NCBI RefSeq assembly: GCF_003337715.1
Contig: NZ_QPIX01000007.1
Coordinates: 124,001 to 188,000 of the forward strand
Length of the DNA stretch: 64,000 nt
From: Ciceribacter lividus
Lineage (GTDB): Bacteria > Pseudomonadota > Alphaproteobacteria > Rhizobiales > Rhizobiaceae
Direction: 5' to 3'
This document shows, piece after piece, positions 1 to 9,812 of this stretch. The notes under the pieces are model-generated. The model did no database searches. It was given only the letters and a program-made list of their open reading frames with translations, and was not told where the DNA came from. The translations under genes and the position numbers were made by a program. How positions within the stretch are numbered: the first letter of the stretch is position 1; every line of letters begins with the position of its first letter.

Positions 1-657
1 ATCCCGGACTGGCTCGAACTGTGCGAGAAACTCGCCCGCACCCACGGCATCGTCCTGCAACCGGGCTCGGCGCCTGTGCGCGACCCCGATGGAGAATACC
101 GCAACCGGGCCTGGCTCTTCGGTCCCGACGGGCTGATCGGCCACCAGGACAAGATCATCATGACCCGCTTCGAGCGGGAACAGTGGGGAATTGCGGCAGG
201 TGAGGAAGGGCTCCGCAGTTTCGAAACGCCTCTCGGCACGCTCGGCATCCTCATCTGCTACGACAACGAATTCCCGATGCTGGGCCGCAAGCTCGCGGAC
301 ATGGGTGTCGAGCTTGTTCTCTCGCCGAGCTGCACCGACACACTGGCCGGGGCCTATCGCGTTCGTATCGGCGCGCAGGCGCGAGCATTGGAAAACCAGA
401 TCGCGGTGCTCGTCTCACCGACAGCAGGCAATGCGCCATGGTCCCCCGCCCTCGACGAGAACAGGGGACGTGCGGCCCTTTACGTTCCGCCGGACTACGG
501 CATGCCGCCTTCGGGTGTCTTTGCGGAGAGCGAGAGCGACGATGTCAACGAAAGCCGGTGGCTGATAGCCGAGATCGATCTTGCAGAGGTGTTGCGACTG
601 CGAACCGAGGGCCAGGTCGCCACGCGACGCGATTGGCCCGAACAATTTGCCGTTTGA
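1..657 (+). CDS. Carbon-nitrogen hydrolase (nitrilase superfamily), 5' end outside window
   Basis: The reading frame is open from base 1, so the N-terminus, including the first catalytic Glu, lies outside the window. The visible part holds the Lys segment (HQDKIIMTRFE) and the nucleophile motif ILICYDNEFP, with its Cys codon at 256-258. These are two of the Glu-Lys-Cys triad of enzymes that hydrolyse amides or nitriles. The later stretch RIGAQARALENQIAVLVSP is the usual conserved substrate-side region. The substrate cannot be told from the sequence. It is a separate unit from lepA, 72 bp downstream on the same strand. Confidence 0.88.
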   Translation: MPDWLELCEKLARTHGIVLQPGSAPVRDPDGEYRNRAWLFGPDGLIGHQDKIIMTRFEREQWGIAAGEEGLRSFETPLGTLGILICYDNEFPMLGRKLADMGVELVLSPSCTDTLAGAYRVRIGAQARALENQIAVLVSPTAGNAPWSPALDENRGRAALYVPPDYGMPPSGVFAESESDDVNESRWLIAEIDLAEVLRLRTEGQVATRRDWPEQFAV

Positions 658-729
658 TCGAGCATTTGTGGGCGTCTCGCCGAACTTCCTGCTAGTCGGC
701 CCCATCCGTCACTGCTATATGCGCTGCCC

Positions 730-2553
730 ATGAGCACATCGTCCCGTACGCCCCTTGACCATATCCGCAACTTCTCGATCGTGGCCCACATCGACCACGG
801 CAAGTCGACGCTGGCCGACCGGCTGATCCAGACCTGCGGCGGCCTCGCCGAGCGCGAGATGTCGGAACAGGTTCTCGACTCGATGGATATCGAGCGCGAG
901 CGCGGGATCACCATCAAGGCGCAGACCGTGCGCCTGCACTACAAGGCGAACGACGGTGAGACCTATGTGCTGAACCTCATCGACACCCCCGGCCACGTCG
1001 ACTTCGCCTACGAGGTGTCGCGCTCGCTCTCGGCTTGCGAGGGATCGTTGCTCGTCGTCGACGCCTCTCAAGGGGTCGAGGCCCAGACGCTCGCCAACGT
1101 CTATCAGGCGATCGACAACAATCACGAACTGGTCACCGTACTCAACAAGGTGGACCTGCCCGCCGCCGAGCCCGAGCGGATCAAGGAGCAGATCGAGGAA
1201 GTCATAGGCATCGATGCTTCGGAAGCGGTGCTGATCTCGGCCAAGACCGGCCTCGGCATCCCCGACGTGCTAGAAGCGATCGTCCACAAACTGCCGCCGC
1301 CGAAGAGCGAAGGCGGCGAGAAGGCGCCGCTCAAGGCCCTGCTCGTCGACTCGTGGTACGACACCTATCTCGGCGTCATGGTTCTGGTGCGCATCCTCGA
1401 CGGCGTGCTGGTGAAGGGCCAGCAGATCCGCATGATGGGCACAGGCGCGAAGTACACGGTCGAGCGCGTCGGCGTGCTCACCCCGAAGATGGTCAATGTC
1501 GACAGCCTCGGTCCGGGCGAGATCGGCTTCATCACCGCCTCGATCAAGGAAGTCGCCGATACCCGCGTCGGCGACACGATCACCGACGATAAGCGCCCGA
1601 CGGCACAGGCCTTGCCTGGCTTCAAGCCCGCCCAGCCTGTCGTGTTCTGCGGCCTGTTCCCGGTCGACGCCGCCGATTTCGAGGACCTGCGCGCAGCCAT
1701 GGGCAAGTTGCGTCTCAACGATGCGTCCTTCTCCTTCGAAATGGAGAGCTCCGCTGCCCTCGGCTTCGGCTTCCGTTGCGGCTTCCTCGGCCTCTTGCAT
1801 CTCGAAATCATCCAGGAGCGCCTGGAGCGCGAATTCAACCTCGACCTCGTCGCCACCGCCCCTTCGGTTGTCTACCAGATGACCCTGACGGACGGCACCG
1901 AGAAGGAATTGCACAACCCGGCCGACATGCCGGACGTCGTGAAGATCTCGGAAATCCGTGAGCCGTGGATCAAGGCGACGATCATGACGCCGGACGAATA
2001 TCTCGGTGGTATCCTGAAGCTCTGCCAGGACCGCCGCGGCATCCAGACCGAACTCACCTATGTCGGCAACCGCGCGATGATCACCTACGAGCTGCCGCTC
2101 AACGAAGTGGTCTTCGACTTCTACGACCGGCTGAAGTCGATCTCCAAGGGCTATGCCTCCTTCGACTACCACATCCTCGACTATCGCGAGGGCGACCTCG
2201 TCAAGATGTCGATCCTCGTCAACGGCGACCCGGTCGACGCGCTGTCGATGCTTGTCCATCGCTCGGCCGCTGACCGGCGCGGCCGCGGCATGTGCGAGAA
2301 GCTGAAGGAGCTCATTCCGCCGCACATGTTCCAGATCCCGATCCAGGCTGCGATCGGCGGCAAGGTGATCGCCCGCGAAACGGTGCGCGCACTCCGCAAG
2401 GACGTGACGGCGAAGTGCTACGGCGGCGACGCCACCCGCAAGCGCAAGCTGCTCGACAAGCAGAAGGAAGGCAAGAAGCGCATGCGGCAGTTCGGCAAGG
2501 TGGAAATCCCGCAGGAAGCATTCATTGCAGCGCTGAAGATGAACGACGAATAA
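730..2553 (+). CDS. lepA: Elongation factor 4 (LepA), ribosome-associated translational GTPase
   Basis: The protein has 607 residues, the normal LepA length. All GTPase motifs are visible: G1 AHIDHGKS (residues 19-26), [20 protein letters not shown] and SAKTG. Elongation-factor domains II, III and V follow, then the LepA-specific C-terminal domain ending [18 protein letters not shown]. The family remodels stalled elongating ribosomes and back-translocates tRNA. A hairpin terminator follows the stop. Long open frames on the opposite strand here are high-GC coding shadows. Confidence 0.98.
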   Translation: MSTSSRTPLDHIRNFSIVAHIDHGKSTLADRLIQTCGGLAEREMSEQVLDSMDIERERGITIKAQTVRLHYKANDGETYVLNLIDTPGHVDFAYEVSRSLSACEGSLLVVDASQGVEAQTLANVYQAIDNNHELVTVLNKVDLPAAEPERIKEQIEEVIGIDASEAVLISAKTGLGIPDVLEAIVHKLPPPKSEGGEKAPLKALLVDSWYDTYLGVMVLVRILDGVLVKGQQIRMMGTGAKYTVERVGVLTPKMVNVDSLGPGEIGFITASIKEVADTRVGDTITDDKRPTAQALPGFKPAQPVVFCGLFPVDAADFEDLRAAMGKLRLNDASFSFEMESSAALGFGFRCGFLGLLHLEIIQERLEREFNLDLVATAPSVVYQMTLTDGTEKELHNPADMPDVVKISEIREPWIKATIMTPDEYLGGILKLCQDRRGIQTELTYVGNRAMITYELPLNEVVFDFYDRLKSISKGYASFDYHILDYREGDLVKMSILVNGDPVDALSMLVHRSAADRRGRGMCEKLKELIPPHMFQIPIQAAIGGKVIARETVRALRKDVTAKCYGGDATRKRKLLDKQKEGKKRMRQFGKVEIPQEAFIAALKMNDE

Positions 2554-2583
2554 GGGCAGCCGCCCTCGCCGAGACATGATTCT

Positions 2584-2621
2584 GCCGCCCGCCTCTTTCG
2601 AGACGGGCGGCTTGTTGTTTC
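2584..2621 (+). terminator. Rho-independent terminator after lepA
   Basis: The arms GCCGCCCG (2584-2591) and CGGGCGGC (2604-2611) are perfect complements around a 12-nt loop. A T-rich tract (TTGTTGTTT) follows. It ends the lepA transcript and faces the convergent gene at 2634. Confidence 0.75.
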
Positions 2622-2633
2622 TACCGGCCCGAC

Positions 2634-2915
2634 TCAGGGCTGCGAGCTACCTGCAGGCGGGTTGGTCGGCACGGTTGCCGGAGCCGCGGGTGTCGTCGGC
2701 TGAACGACCGGTGCGGTGTCGGTCGCAGACGGCGGCATCGAGGACGTCGTCGACTGGTCGACGCCGGGCCCGCCGCTCATCAGCGACCACACGACGAGGC
2801 CAAGGACAATGGCCGCACCGATGACAGCCCAGGTCCAGGTGCCGCCGCGCGAGGTCCGTGGCGGCGGGTTCCTGACGCCCGGCGGGTCACGATTGAGGTC
2901 TGGATCATGGGTCAT
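2634..2915 (-). CDS. Small single-pass membrane protein, function unknown
   Basis: This 93-residue protein is not recognised as a named family. It has a charged, Pro-rich cytoplasmic N-terminus (THDPDLNRDPP), one hydrophobic helix (WAVIGAAIVLGLVVWSLM, about residues 31-48) and a Ser/Thr/Pro/Ala-rich tail that is probably periplasmic. The start at 2915 was preferred over the longer frame reaching 3029 because AGAGGAGG lies just upstream of it and the extension is low-complexity. It converges on lepA. No function is inferred. Confidence 0.6.
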   Translation of the reverse strand: MTHDPDLNRDPPGVRNPPPRTSRGGTWTWAVIGAAIVLGLVVWSLMSGGPGVDQSTTSSMPPSATDTAPVVQPTTPAAPATVPTNPPAGSSQP

Positions 2916-3053
2916 GGCACTTCCTCCTCTCAGTCCTGGGAGGAAATGCAGATCGGCGCGGATGGTTCCAACAGGCCGGCGCACCGCACTTCGCGGAGCG
3001 AGCGCGCAGGTCAGCGTTCCTCGCGGCATGGCCTAAGTCTGTCGTCCAACCGC

Positions 3054-3407
3054 TTACTCGACCGCGCCGCCGAACTGCTCCCAGGCGCTCATCGCATGCG
3101 CCGCATACATCAGCGACGGTCCGCCGCCCATATAGATGGCCATACCGAGCGTTTCTTCGAACTCCGCCTTGGTGGCACCGAGCTTCACCAGCGCATCGGT
3201 ATGAAAGCCGATGCAGCCGTCACAACGCGTGGCAATCGCGATCGCCAATGCCACGAACTCCTTGGTCTTCTTGTCGAGCGCCCCGTCGCGGGTCGCGGCC
3301 GACGCCATGGCGGAAAAACCGGCCATGACGTCGGGAATATCCTTCCGTAGCGTCTTGGTCTGGGCGGAGATGTCCTTGGTGATGTCGGGATAGTATTTCG
3401 TGACCAT
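3054..3407 (-). CDS. AhpD-like carboxymuconolactone decarboxylase-family protein
   Basis: The 117-residue protein carries the AhpD-type redox signature RCDGCIGFH, with Cys62, Cys65 and His69 and an acidic residue upstream (KTKEFVALAIA). Family members are disulfide reductases or peroxidase partners, or decarboxylases when the CxxC is absent. The intact CxxC argues for the redox role. The start at 3407 follows a GGAAAGG ribosome site; the frame could extend to 3431. It stands alone, upstream of the copper genes. Confidence 0.85.
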   Translation of the reverse strand: MVTKYYPDITKDISAQTKTLRKDIPDVMAGFSAMASAATRDGALDKKTKEFVALAIAIATRCDGCIGFHTDALVKLGATKAEFEETLGMAIYMGGGPSLMYAAHAMSAWEQFGGAVE

Positions 3408-3522
3408 CGGGGGAGCCTTTCCTGTTAACACATAGCGATATGACTATGCCTTAACCGGAGGTCAACGCCTCAGCCTTGATGAAGATCAAGTCCCGACGAG
3501 ATTGCAGGAGCCGTGAGCCCAC

Positions 3523-3729
3523 TCAGGCTCCGATTCGTTCCGGTGTATAGCCGGCCTCGCGGATTGCCGCCTCGGCTTTCGCGGCGTCTCCGGCGACACG
3601 AACCTCGTGGGAGACCACGTCGACGGAAACCTCCACCCCCGGCAAGGCGTCGGCGAGCGCGGCCTTCACGGACTTGGCGCAGTGGCCGCAGGTCATGTCC
3701 TCGACACGGAAGAGATTGGGTTCGCTCAT
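3523..3729 (-). CDS. copZ: Copper chaperone, single HMA domain (CopZ-like)
   Basis: This 68-residue protein is one heavy-metal-associated domain with the Cu(I)-binding MTCGHC motif (Cys14, Cys17). It is predicted to carry Cu(I) in the cytosol to the CopA ATPase encoded nearby. It has its own promoter with a CueR-type dyad (3775-3805), separate from the copA-cueR unit. The last residues, EAGYTPERI, match the usual end of the ferredoxin-like fold. Confidence 0.9.
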   Translation of the reverse strand: MSEPNLFRVEDMTCGHCAKSVKAALADALPGVEVSVDVVSHEVRVAGDAAKAEAAIREAGYTPERIGA

Positions 3730-3774
3730 GCTGTCTGTCCTTTCTCTGATGCCATTTCGGCACGGTTACCATCA

Positions 3775-3805
3775 GTGATGCACCCTTCCACCATGGGAAG
3801 GTCAA
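3775..3805 (-). promoter_or_regulatory. CueR-type promoter of copZ (19-bp spacer with dyad)
   Basis: On the minus strand, TTGACC (3805-3800) and CATCAC (3780-3775) are separated by exactly 19 bp. The spacer region contains the dyad CCTTCCCATGGTGGAAGG. An over-long spacer with a central dyad is the hallmark of MerR/CueR-activated promoters, where metal-bound regulator twists the DNA. The copA promoter has the same layout. Confidence 0.85.
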
Positions 3806-3856
3806 GCGAAAATCGCGACTGTCCTGCAGGATCTTTCTCGACGTTGTCCGGCCGGG

Positions 3857-4267
3857 CTAGTGCCCCCTGCGTTGCGCGTCCGGACCGGCAAGATCAGCAA
3901 GAATCGGGCAGTTGGGCCGATGGTCGCCCTGGCAGCAATCGGCCAGTTCGGTAAGCGTGGCGACCATGGACTTCATGGCCGCGATCTTCTCCTCGAGGTC
4001 GGCGATGTGGGCAAGTGCCACCGTCTTAACCTCCGCACTCGCGCGACTCTTGTCGTCCCAGAGCCGCAGCAATCGCTCCGTCTCCTCGAGCGAAAAGCCG
4101 AGGGAACGGGCGCGGCGAATGAACCGCAGGCGATGCACTTCCTCTTCGCCGTAAAGACGGTAGTTCGAGGCCGTCCGGCTCGCCGGCCGCATGAGGCCAA
4201 TCTCTTCGTAGTACCGGATCATCTTGGCGGAAACGCCGGAGGCCTCGGAGGCTTCACCAATATTCAC
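3857..4267 (-). CDS. cueR: Cu(I)-responsive MerR-family activator (CueR/HmrR)
   Basis: The 136-residue protein has an N-terminal MerR winged-helix domain (IGEASEASGVSAKMIRYYEE), a dimerisation coiled coil and a C-terminal metal loop, CCQGDHRPNC. Cys112 and Cys120 fall at the same numbers as the Cu(I) ligands of E. coli CueR. It is predicted to activate copA and copZ when Cu(I) is present. It starts 15 bp after the copA stop codon on the same strand, so it is probably cotranscribed with copA and autoregulated through the copA promoter. Confidence 0.95.
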   Translation of the reverse strand: MNIGEASEASGVSAKMIRYYEEIGLMRPASRTASNYRLYGEEEVHRLRFIRRARSLGFSLEETERLLRLWDDKSRASAEVKTVALAHIADLEEKIAAMKSMVATLTELADCCQGDHRPNCPILADLAGPDAQRRGH

Positions 4268-4282
4268 GTCTCGTCCTCCTCG

Positions 4283-6778
4283 TCAGGAAAGCCGGGTCAC
4301 CTGCGCTCGCTTCAAGCGGAGCGCATTGGTGACCACGAAGACACTCGACAGGCCCATCGCACCGGCCCCGATCATCGGCGACAGCAGAAGGCCGAAGGCG
4401 GGGTAGAGCAGACCCGCGGCAACCGGAATCAGAAGAACGTTGTAGCCGAAGGCCCAGAAGAGGTTCTGCTGAATGTTCCGCATGACCATGCGGCTCAGTT
4501 CGATCGCGTGAACGACCGAGCCGAGATCGCCACCGACGAGCACGACGTCCGCGCTTTCGATGGCCACATCCGTCCCAGTTCCGATGGCGAGGCCTGTATC
4601 CGCGCTCGCCAGCGCCGGCGCGTCGTTGATACCATCGCCGACGAAGGCGACCGTGAGCCCCTTGGCCTTCAGGTCCCGGATGACGTTCACCTTGCCTTCC
4701 GGCAACACCTCGGCGATCACGTCGTCGATGCCGGCGGCGTGGGCAATCGCTTCCGCCGTTCCACGGTTGTCGCCGGTGACCATCACCACCTTCAGCCCCA
4801 TTGCTTTGAGCGCTGAAACCGCAGCCGGACTTGTCTCCTTCAGGGGATCGGCAACGGCGATCGCGCCGGCGAGTACGCCGTCTATGGCCACATAGAGCGG
4901 GGTCTTACCCTCGGCGGCAAGCCGACGAGCGGTATCTGAAAAGAGTTCGACCGAAAGTCCGAGTTTGGCCATGAGCCGGTCGGCACCGGCCGCTACCTCA
5001 CGTCCGGCCACGACGCCGGTGATGCCGAAGCCCGGCACTGCATCAGCCTTCTCAACGGCAGCCGGCGCGAGCTTGCGGGCCTCTGCCGCCTTGACGATCG
5101 CCTCGGCGAGCGGATGTTCCGATCGCGCTTCCAGGCTCGCCGCGAGCATCAGGACCTCGTCCTCGGCGAAGCCGTTCGCCACAACGAGATCCGTGAGCTC
5201 CGGCCGGCCTTTTGTGATGGTACCGGTCTTGTCCATGACGACGACATCAGCCTCGCGCAGCTTCTGCAGCGCCTCGCCCTTGCGGAACAGAACGCCCAGC
5301 TCCGCCGCCCGCCCCGTGCCGACCATGATCGATGTCGGTGTTGCAAGCCCCATCGCACAGGGGCAGGCGATGATCAGCACCGCGACAGCCGCCACCAGAC
5401 CGTAGGTGTAGGCGGGTTCGGGCCCGAGGAACAACCAGACCGCGAAGGTAAGTGCGGCGATCGCCATGACCACCGGCACGAACCAGCCCGTCACCCGGTC
5501 GACCAACATCTGGATCGGCAGTTTCGATCCCTGCGCTTCGCCGACCATACGAATGATCTGCGAGAGCATGGTATCGGCGCCGACCTTTTCCGCGCGGAAG
5601 CGGAAGCTCCCACTCGTGTTGATCGTGCCACCGATGACAGTAGCACCCGCACTTTTCTCGACGGGCACGGGTTCGCCGGAAATCATGGACTCGTCGATAT
5701 AGGAGCCGCCGTCGATCACGGTGCCGTCAACCGGAATACGCTCGCCGGGGCGGATCACCACCACATCGCCCACAATGACGGCCTCCGTCGCGACATCGAC
5801 CGTGACGCCGTCGCGTTCGACACGAGCCGTCTTCGTCTGAAGGCCAGCAAGTTTGCGGATCGCCTCGCCGGTGCGACCCTTGGCGCGCGCCTCCAGCAAT
5901 CGGCCGAGCAGAATGAGCGTGACGATCACCGTCGCCGCTTCGTAATAGATGTTGCGCGCTTCGTAAGGCAACAATTCAGGCGCGAACGTCGTCACGAGCG
6001 AATAGCCATAGGCCGCCGACGTTCCGATGGCCACGAGTGAATTCATGTCCGGTCCGCCACGCAGGAGCGCAGGAAAACCTTTCAGATAGAAGCGGAGACC
6101 CGGTCCAAGCAGAACGGCCGTCGCCAGGGCGAACTGGATGTAGTTCAGGAGATTTCCAGGAAATATCTCCATCAGCGTGTGATGCAGCGGCGGATAGAGA
6201 TGGCTTCCCATCTCCATGACGAAAAGTGGCAGGGTCAGGATGAACGCAACAACGAAATCACGGGTCAACGTGCCGATCTCGCGGGCGCGCGCCGCCTGCG
6301 CGGCATCACCCTTGTCAGTGTCGGCGACAAGCTTGGCGCCATAGCCTGCCTTTCGGACCGCGTCTAGCAAGGCCGGAACCTGGGTCTTGCCTCCAAGCAC
6401 GGAGACGGTGGCTTGCCCCGTTGCGAGATTGACCGCGGCGCCCTCGACGGCCGGCACGGCCTTGAGCGCCTTCTCGACCCGACCGACACAGGAAGCACAG
6501 GTCATATCCTCGATTTCGAGTTCGACCGTCTCCGCCTTCGCCTCGTAGCCGGCAGCATGTATCGCCGTGAGAAGCTTCTCCGCCGAGAAGCCGTCCCGCG
6601 GCTTCACCGTCAGGGTCTCGGTCGCGAAGTTGACGACGCTCTCGGCCACACCGGGCACAGCGGCGACCGCCTTCTCGACGCGTTTGACGCAGGACGCGCA
6701 AGTCATGCCTTCGATAGGCACCTCGATTGGAGCGGCGCGCGTTGACATCTGGTTCCGTCTTGTCGGCAGTTCGTTCAT
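4283..6778 (-). CDS. copA: Cu(I)-exporting P1B-type ATPase
   Basis: The protein has 831 residues from the chosen start. Two N-terminal HMA domains (GMTCASC, DMTCASC) are followed by P1B membrane helices, the actuator motif [10 protein letters not shown], the CPC copper site in the membrane (Cys472-Pro-Cys474), the phosphorylation motif DKTGT (Asp516), the HP motif SEHPLAEAI and the hinge GDGINDAP. It pumps Cu(I) out of the cytoplasm. An upstream ATG at 6796 is rejected: it lies only 2 nt after the -10 element, where transcription should begin. ATG 6778 has AGAGGTG 7 nt ahead of it. Confidence 0.97.
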   Translation of the reverse strand: MNELPTRRNQMSTRAAPIEVPIEGMTCASCVKRVEKAVAAVPGVAESVVNFATETLTVKPRDGFSAEKLLTAIHAAGYEAKAETVELEIEDMTCASCVGRVEKALKAVPAVEGAAVNLATGQATVSVLGGKTQVPALLDAVRKAGYGAKLVADTDKGDAAQAARAREIGTLTRDFVVAFILTLPLFVMEMGSHLYPPLHHTLMEIFPGNLLNYIQFALATAVLLGPGLRFYLKGFPALLRGGPDMNSLVAIGTSAAYGYSLVTTFAPELLPYEARNIYYEAATVIVTLILLGRLLEARAKGRTGEAIRKLAGLQTKTARVERDGVTVDVATEAVIVGDVVVIRPGERIPVDGTVIDGGSYIDESMISGEPVPVEKSAGATVIGGTINTSGSFRFRAEKVGADTMLSQIIRMVGEAQGSKLPIQMLVDRVTGWFVPVVMAIAALTFAVWLFLGPEPAYTYGLVAAVAVLIIACPCAMGLATPTSIMVGTGRAAELGVLFRKGEALQKLREADVVVMDKTGTITKGRPELTDLVVANGFAEDEVLMLAASLEARSEHPLAEAIVKAAEARKLAPAAVEKADAVPGFGITGVVAGREVAAGADRLMAKLGLSVELFSDTARRLAAEGKTPLYVAIDGVLAGAIAVADPLKETSPAAVSALKAMGLKVVMVTGDNRGTAEAIAHAAGIDDVIAEVLPEGKVNVIRDLKAKGLTVAFVGDGINDAPALASADTGLAIGTGTDVAIESADVVLVGGDLGSVVHAIELSRMVMRNIQQNLFWAFGYNVLLIPVAAGLLYPAFGLLLSPMIGAGAMGLSSVFVVTNALRLKRAQVTRLS

Positions 6779-6798
6779 GATTTTCACCTCTGCCATCC

Positions 6799-6829
6799 TA
6801 GATGGACCTTCCCATCATGGGAGGGTCAA
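6799..6829 (-). promoter_or_regulatory. CueR-type promoter of copA-cueR (19-bp spacer with dyad)
   Basis: On the minus strand, TTGACC (6829-6824) and CATCTA (6804-6799) are 19 bp apart, and the spacer holds the dyad ACCCTCCCATGATGGGAAGG. It matches the copZ promoter in spacing, -35 box and dyad. Its position fixes the copA start at 6778. Confidence 0.87.
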
Positions 6830-6933
6830 GAGGCAAAAGCGAAATTTTCCGAATATTCGATAACCAGGTCCGACAGAGGAGAAGGCGCTATGTCCTTCCG
6901 CACGCTCGTTGCCGGCTGCGCCTCGCTACCGGT

Positions 6934-7392
6934 TCAGGATTCTCTGACCCTGAGGGGCCAGTCGACAATGTAGTCCTCGAAATCCTCGACCGGCACGACC
7001 TCCTCGCTCACGGTGCGACCACGGACCGAGATTCCGGCCTGGTGAACCGTCTCGCGATCGCCGGACACCAGATAGTGCCACCAGTAGAGATCCTCACCCT
7101 CGGAGATCAGCCGGTAGGCGCAAGTGGGCGGCAGCCACGAAATCGTCTCCACCTCGTCGAGGGTGAGACGAATGCAATCGGGCACCGTGGCCTGACGGTT
7201 CTCGTAGTCCTTGCATCGGCAGCTGTGGGCGTCCAGCAACCGGCAGGCAACCGAGGTGAACGCGACTTCCCCGGTATCCCAGTCTTCAAGCTTGTTGAGA
7301 CAGCAAATCCCGCAGCCGTCGCAGAGGCCTTCCCATTCCTCTGCCGTCATCTCCGCAAGCGTCTTGCGTTTCCAGTAAGGGATCTCGTTCAT
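6934..7392 (-). CDS. YcgN-family cysteine-cluster protein (UPF0260)
   Basis: The 152-residue protein has the family's cysteine cluster [13 protein letters not shown] and a second group ([16 protein letters not shown]) that probably binds a metal or Fe-S cluster. [11 protein letters not shown] and the C-terminal DWPLRVRES are also typical. The biochemical role of this family is unknown. The start at 7392, or the adjacent ATG at 7395, follows an AAGG ribosome site; the open frame continues to 7467 but the added residues are not family-like. Confidence 0.87.
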   Translation of the reverse strand: MNEIPYWKRKTLAEMTAEEWEGLCDGCGICCLNKLEDWDTGEVAFTSVACRLLDAHSCRCKDYENRQATVPDCIRLTLDEVETISWLPPTCAYRLISEGEDLYWWHYLVSGDRETVHQAGISVRGRTVSEEVVPVEDFEDYIVDWPLRVRES

Positions 7393-7564
7393 CATCGTAC
7401 CTTGCGGGAGCGGCCGCGTGACGCCGCTTTCTTCTTGTTCTTTGGGTCCGAATGGACCATGTATCAAGTCTATGCCGACGGCTCCATGCCTCGACGCCCT
7501 CCTGTGGCGTGCGGCGGCGGCCTCGTCAAGCTTTCAACGCGTCGTCAACGGGGAAAGTTCTAAG

Positions 7565-9730
7565 GTGCAGGAGCCAGAACCGCCGAAAAGGAGGCCGCGC
7601 AGGAAGAGCCATATCCTGCTGCGGATCGATTCCTGGATCGACTCGACCGTGTGGAATGCCGGTTTCGCCGCCGGCGAGGCCTGGGAGGAGATTACCATCT
7701 TCTTCCGCCGTTTCCGCGTGCACGGATGGAAACGGGCGGTTTTCGAGGTGTTGGGCGAAGCCATGACTCTCGGCACCGCGGGCAGCGTGCTGCTGCTGGC
7801 ACTCGCGATGCCGGCCTTCGAAGAAACCAAGAAGGACTGGCGCAACCGCGGCAATTTCGCCGTCACCTTCCTAGACCGCTACGGCAACCAGATCGGCCAT
7901 CGCGGCATCATCCACGAGAACTCGGTGCCGATCGATGATCTGCCCGATCACCTGATCAAGGCGGTGCTGGCAACTGAGGACCGCCGCTTCTTCGACCATT
8001 TCGGCATCGACTTCCTGGGCCTCGTCCGCGCCATGAACGAGAACGCGCGCGCCGGAACGGTGGTCCAGGGTGGATCGACGCTCACGCAACAGCTCGCCAA
8101 GAACCTCTTCCTGACGAACGAGCGCTCGCTCGAACGCAAGATCAAGGAAGCCTTCCTGGCGCTATGGCTCGAAGCCAATCTGACCAAGAAGGAAATCCTG
8201 TCGCTCTATCTCGACCGCGCCTACATGGGCGGCGGAACATTCGGTACGGCGGCGGCAGCACAGTTCTATTTCGGAAAGAACATCACCGAGGTCAATCTCG
8301 CCGAATCCGCCATGCTCGCAGGGCTCTTCAAGGCGCCGGCGAAATACGCGCCGCATGTAAACCTTCCGGCGGCACGGGCGCGTGCCAACGAGGTTCTGTC
8401 CAACATGGTGCAGAGCGGCATTATGACCGAGGGGCAGGTGATCGGTGCGCGACGCAATCCGGCAACCGTCGTCGACCGCGATGATGCCGAAGCACCGGAT
8501 TACTTCCTCGACTGGGCTTTCGATGAGGTACAGCGGATCGCCGCACGTTTTCCGGAGCATTCGCTGGTGGTGCGAACGACGATCGACATGGGGCTGCAAA
8601 AGGCGGCCGAAGCCTCCGTCGCCTCCAGCTTGCGCGAATACGGCGAGACTTACAATGCCAAGCAGGCAGCCCTGGTGCTGATCGAGAACGGCGGGGAGGT
8701 TCGCGCGATGGTCGGCGGCCGCGACTACGGAGAAAGCCAGTTCAACCGCGCCACCAAGGCACTGCGGCAACCCGGTTCGTCCTTCAAGGTCTACACCTAT
8801 TCGCTGGCGATGGAATCCGGCCTGACCCCCGATTCACCGATCGTCGATGCGCCGATCTCGTGGGGCAACTGGAGCCCGCACAACTACGGCAACAGCTATG
8901 CGGGACGGATCGACATCAAGACCGCTCTCGCGAAGTCGATCAACACCATTCCCGTCCGGCTCGCCAAGGAAAAGCTCGGGCCGAAGGCGATCGACAACAT
9001 CATGGCGGAGGCCAAGAAGTTCGGTATCGAGACACCCATCCGCAAGGACGTGACGATCCCGATCGGCACCTCGGAAGTCACCGTACTCGACCAGGCAACG
9101 GCCTACGCCGTGTTTCCCACCGGGGGTTATCAGTCGCGCCGTCACGGCATCGCGCAGATCATGAACTATGACGGCGACGTGCTCTACGATTTCTCGCGGG
9201 ACGAGCCGCCTCCGCAGCGGGTGCTCTCCGAAATCGCGGCCACCTACATGAACCAGATGCTGACACGCGTTCCCTATGTCGGGACGGCGCGCCGGGCTGC
9301 GGTCGACGGCGTGTTGACCGGCGGCAAGACCGGCACGACGCAGGCCTATCGAGACGCCTGGTTCTGCGGCTTCACGGGGAACTACACGGCTGTCGTATGG
9401 TTCGGCAATGACGACTATACCTCCACCAACAACATGACCGGCGGTTCGGTCCCCGCCATGACCTTCAAGAAGCTGATGGACTATGCACACCAGGGCATCG
9501 AACTGCGTGCCATTCCCGGTGTCGAGAATCCGACACCGGACTCCTCCTCCACCAAGGTTGCCGCAAAGCCGAAGGAGGGCGATCCCGCGGGCCTTCCCCC
9601 CCTCACGAGACCCCGGTCCCTGTCGGCGGAATCGACAAAACTTATCCGCGAGATCGGCCGGATGCTGAAAGATGCTGATCCTGTCAGCCCTCCCCGCAAG
9701 GTCGCATCCGCCGCCAGCCGCGATCCGTGA
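7565..9730 (+). CDS. Class A penicillin-binding protein (PBP1a-type transglycosylase/transpeptidase)
   Basis: The GTG start at 7565 gives 721 residues. A basic cytoplasmic segment and one membrane anchor are followed by the GT51 transglycosylase (TEDRRFFDHFGIDF, GGSTLTQQLAKNLFL) and the penicillin-binding transpeptidase. The latter shows S-S-F-K with Ser405, KSINT and K588-T-G. It polymerises and crosslinks peptidoglycan in the periplasm. The open frame begins at 7418, but the extra residues overlap the divergent YcgN-family gene. The tail after residue about 660 is Pro/Ser-rich and probably disordered. Confidence 0.94.
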   Translation: MQEPEPPKRRPRRKSHILLRIDSWIDSTVWNAGFAAGEAWEEITIFFRRFRVHGWKRAVFEVLGEAMTLGTAGSVLLLALAMPAFEETKKDWRNRGNFAVTFLDRYGNQIGHRGIIHENSVPIDDLPDHLIKAVLATEDRRFFDHFGIDFLGLVRAMNENARAGTVVQGGSTLTQQLAKNLFLTNERSLERKIKEAFLALWLEANLTKKEILSLYLDRAYMGGGTFGTAAAAQFYFGKNITEVNLAESAMLAGLFKAPAKYAPHVNLPAARARANEVLSNMVQSGIMTEGQVIGARRNPATVVDRDDAEAPDYFLDWAFDEVQRIAARFPEHSLVVRTTIDMGLQKAAEASVASSLREYGETYNAKQAALVLIENGGEVRAMVGGRDYGESQFNRATKALRQPGSSFKVYTYSLAMESGLTPDSPIVDAPISWGNWSPHNYGNSYAGRIDIKTALAKSINTIPVRLAKEKLGPKAIDNIMAEAKKFGIETPIRKDVTIPIGTSEVTVLDQATAYAVFPTGGYQSRRHGIAQIMNYDGDVLYDFSRDEPPPQRVLSEIAATYMNQMLTRVPYVGTARRAAVDGVLTGGKTGTTQAYRDAWFCGFTGNYTAVVWFGNDDYTSTNNMTGGSVPAMTFKKLMDYAHQGIELRAIPGVENPTPDSSSTKVAAKPKEGDPAGLPPLTRPRSLSAESTKLIREIGRMLKDADPVSPPRKVASAASRDP

Positions 9731-9812
9731 TAAGCACGAAGAAAGTAGCCCGGGAACGTTGGTGGCGTTTGAACTTCAAGGGTTTGAATGGTACCGCTTG
9801 CAGCCAGATAAC

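Noticed and set aside
1270-2577. 435-codon open frame antisense to lepA
   Set aside because: lepA is unambiguous on the other strand; the antisense frame has low-complexity, His/Arg/Asp-rich composition typical of high-GC third-position shadows and no family motif.
6890-6973. 27-codon plus-strand frame with a strong AGGAGAAGG site
   Set aside because: It overlaps the 3' end of the YcgN-family gene, is very short and has no match I recognise; the ribosome-like site alone is not enough.
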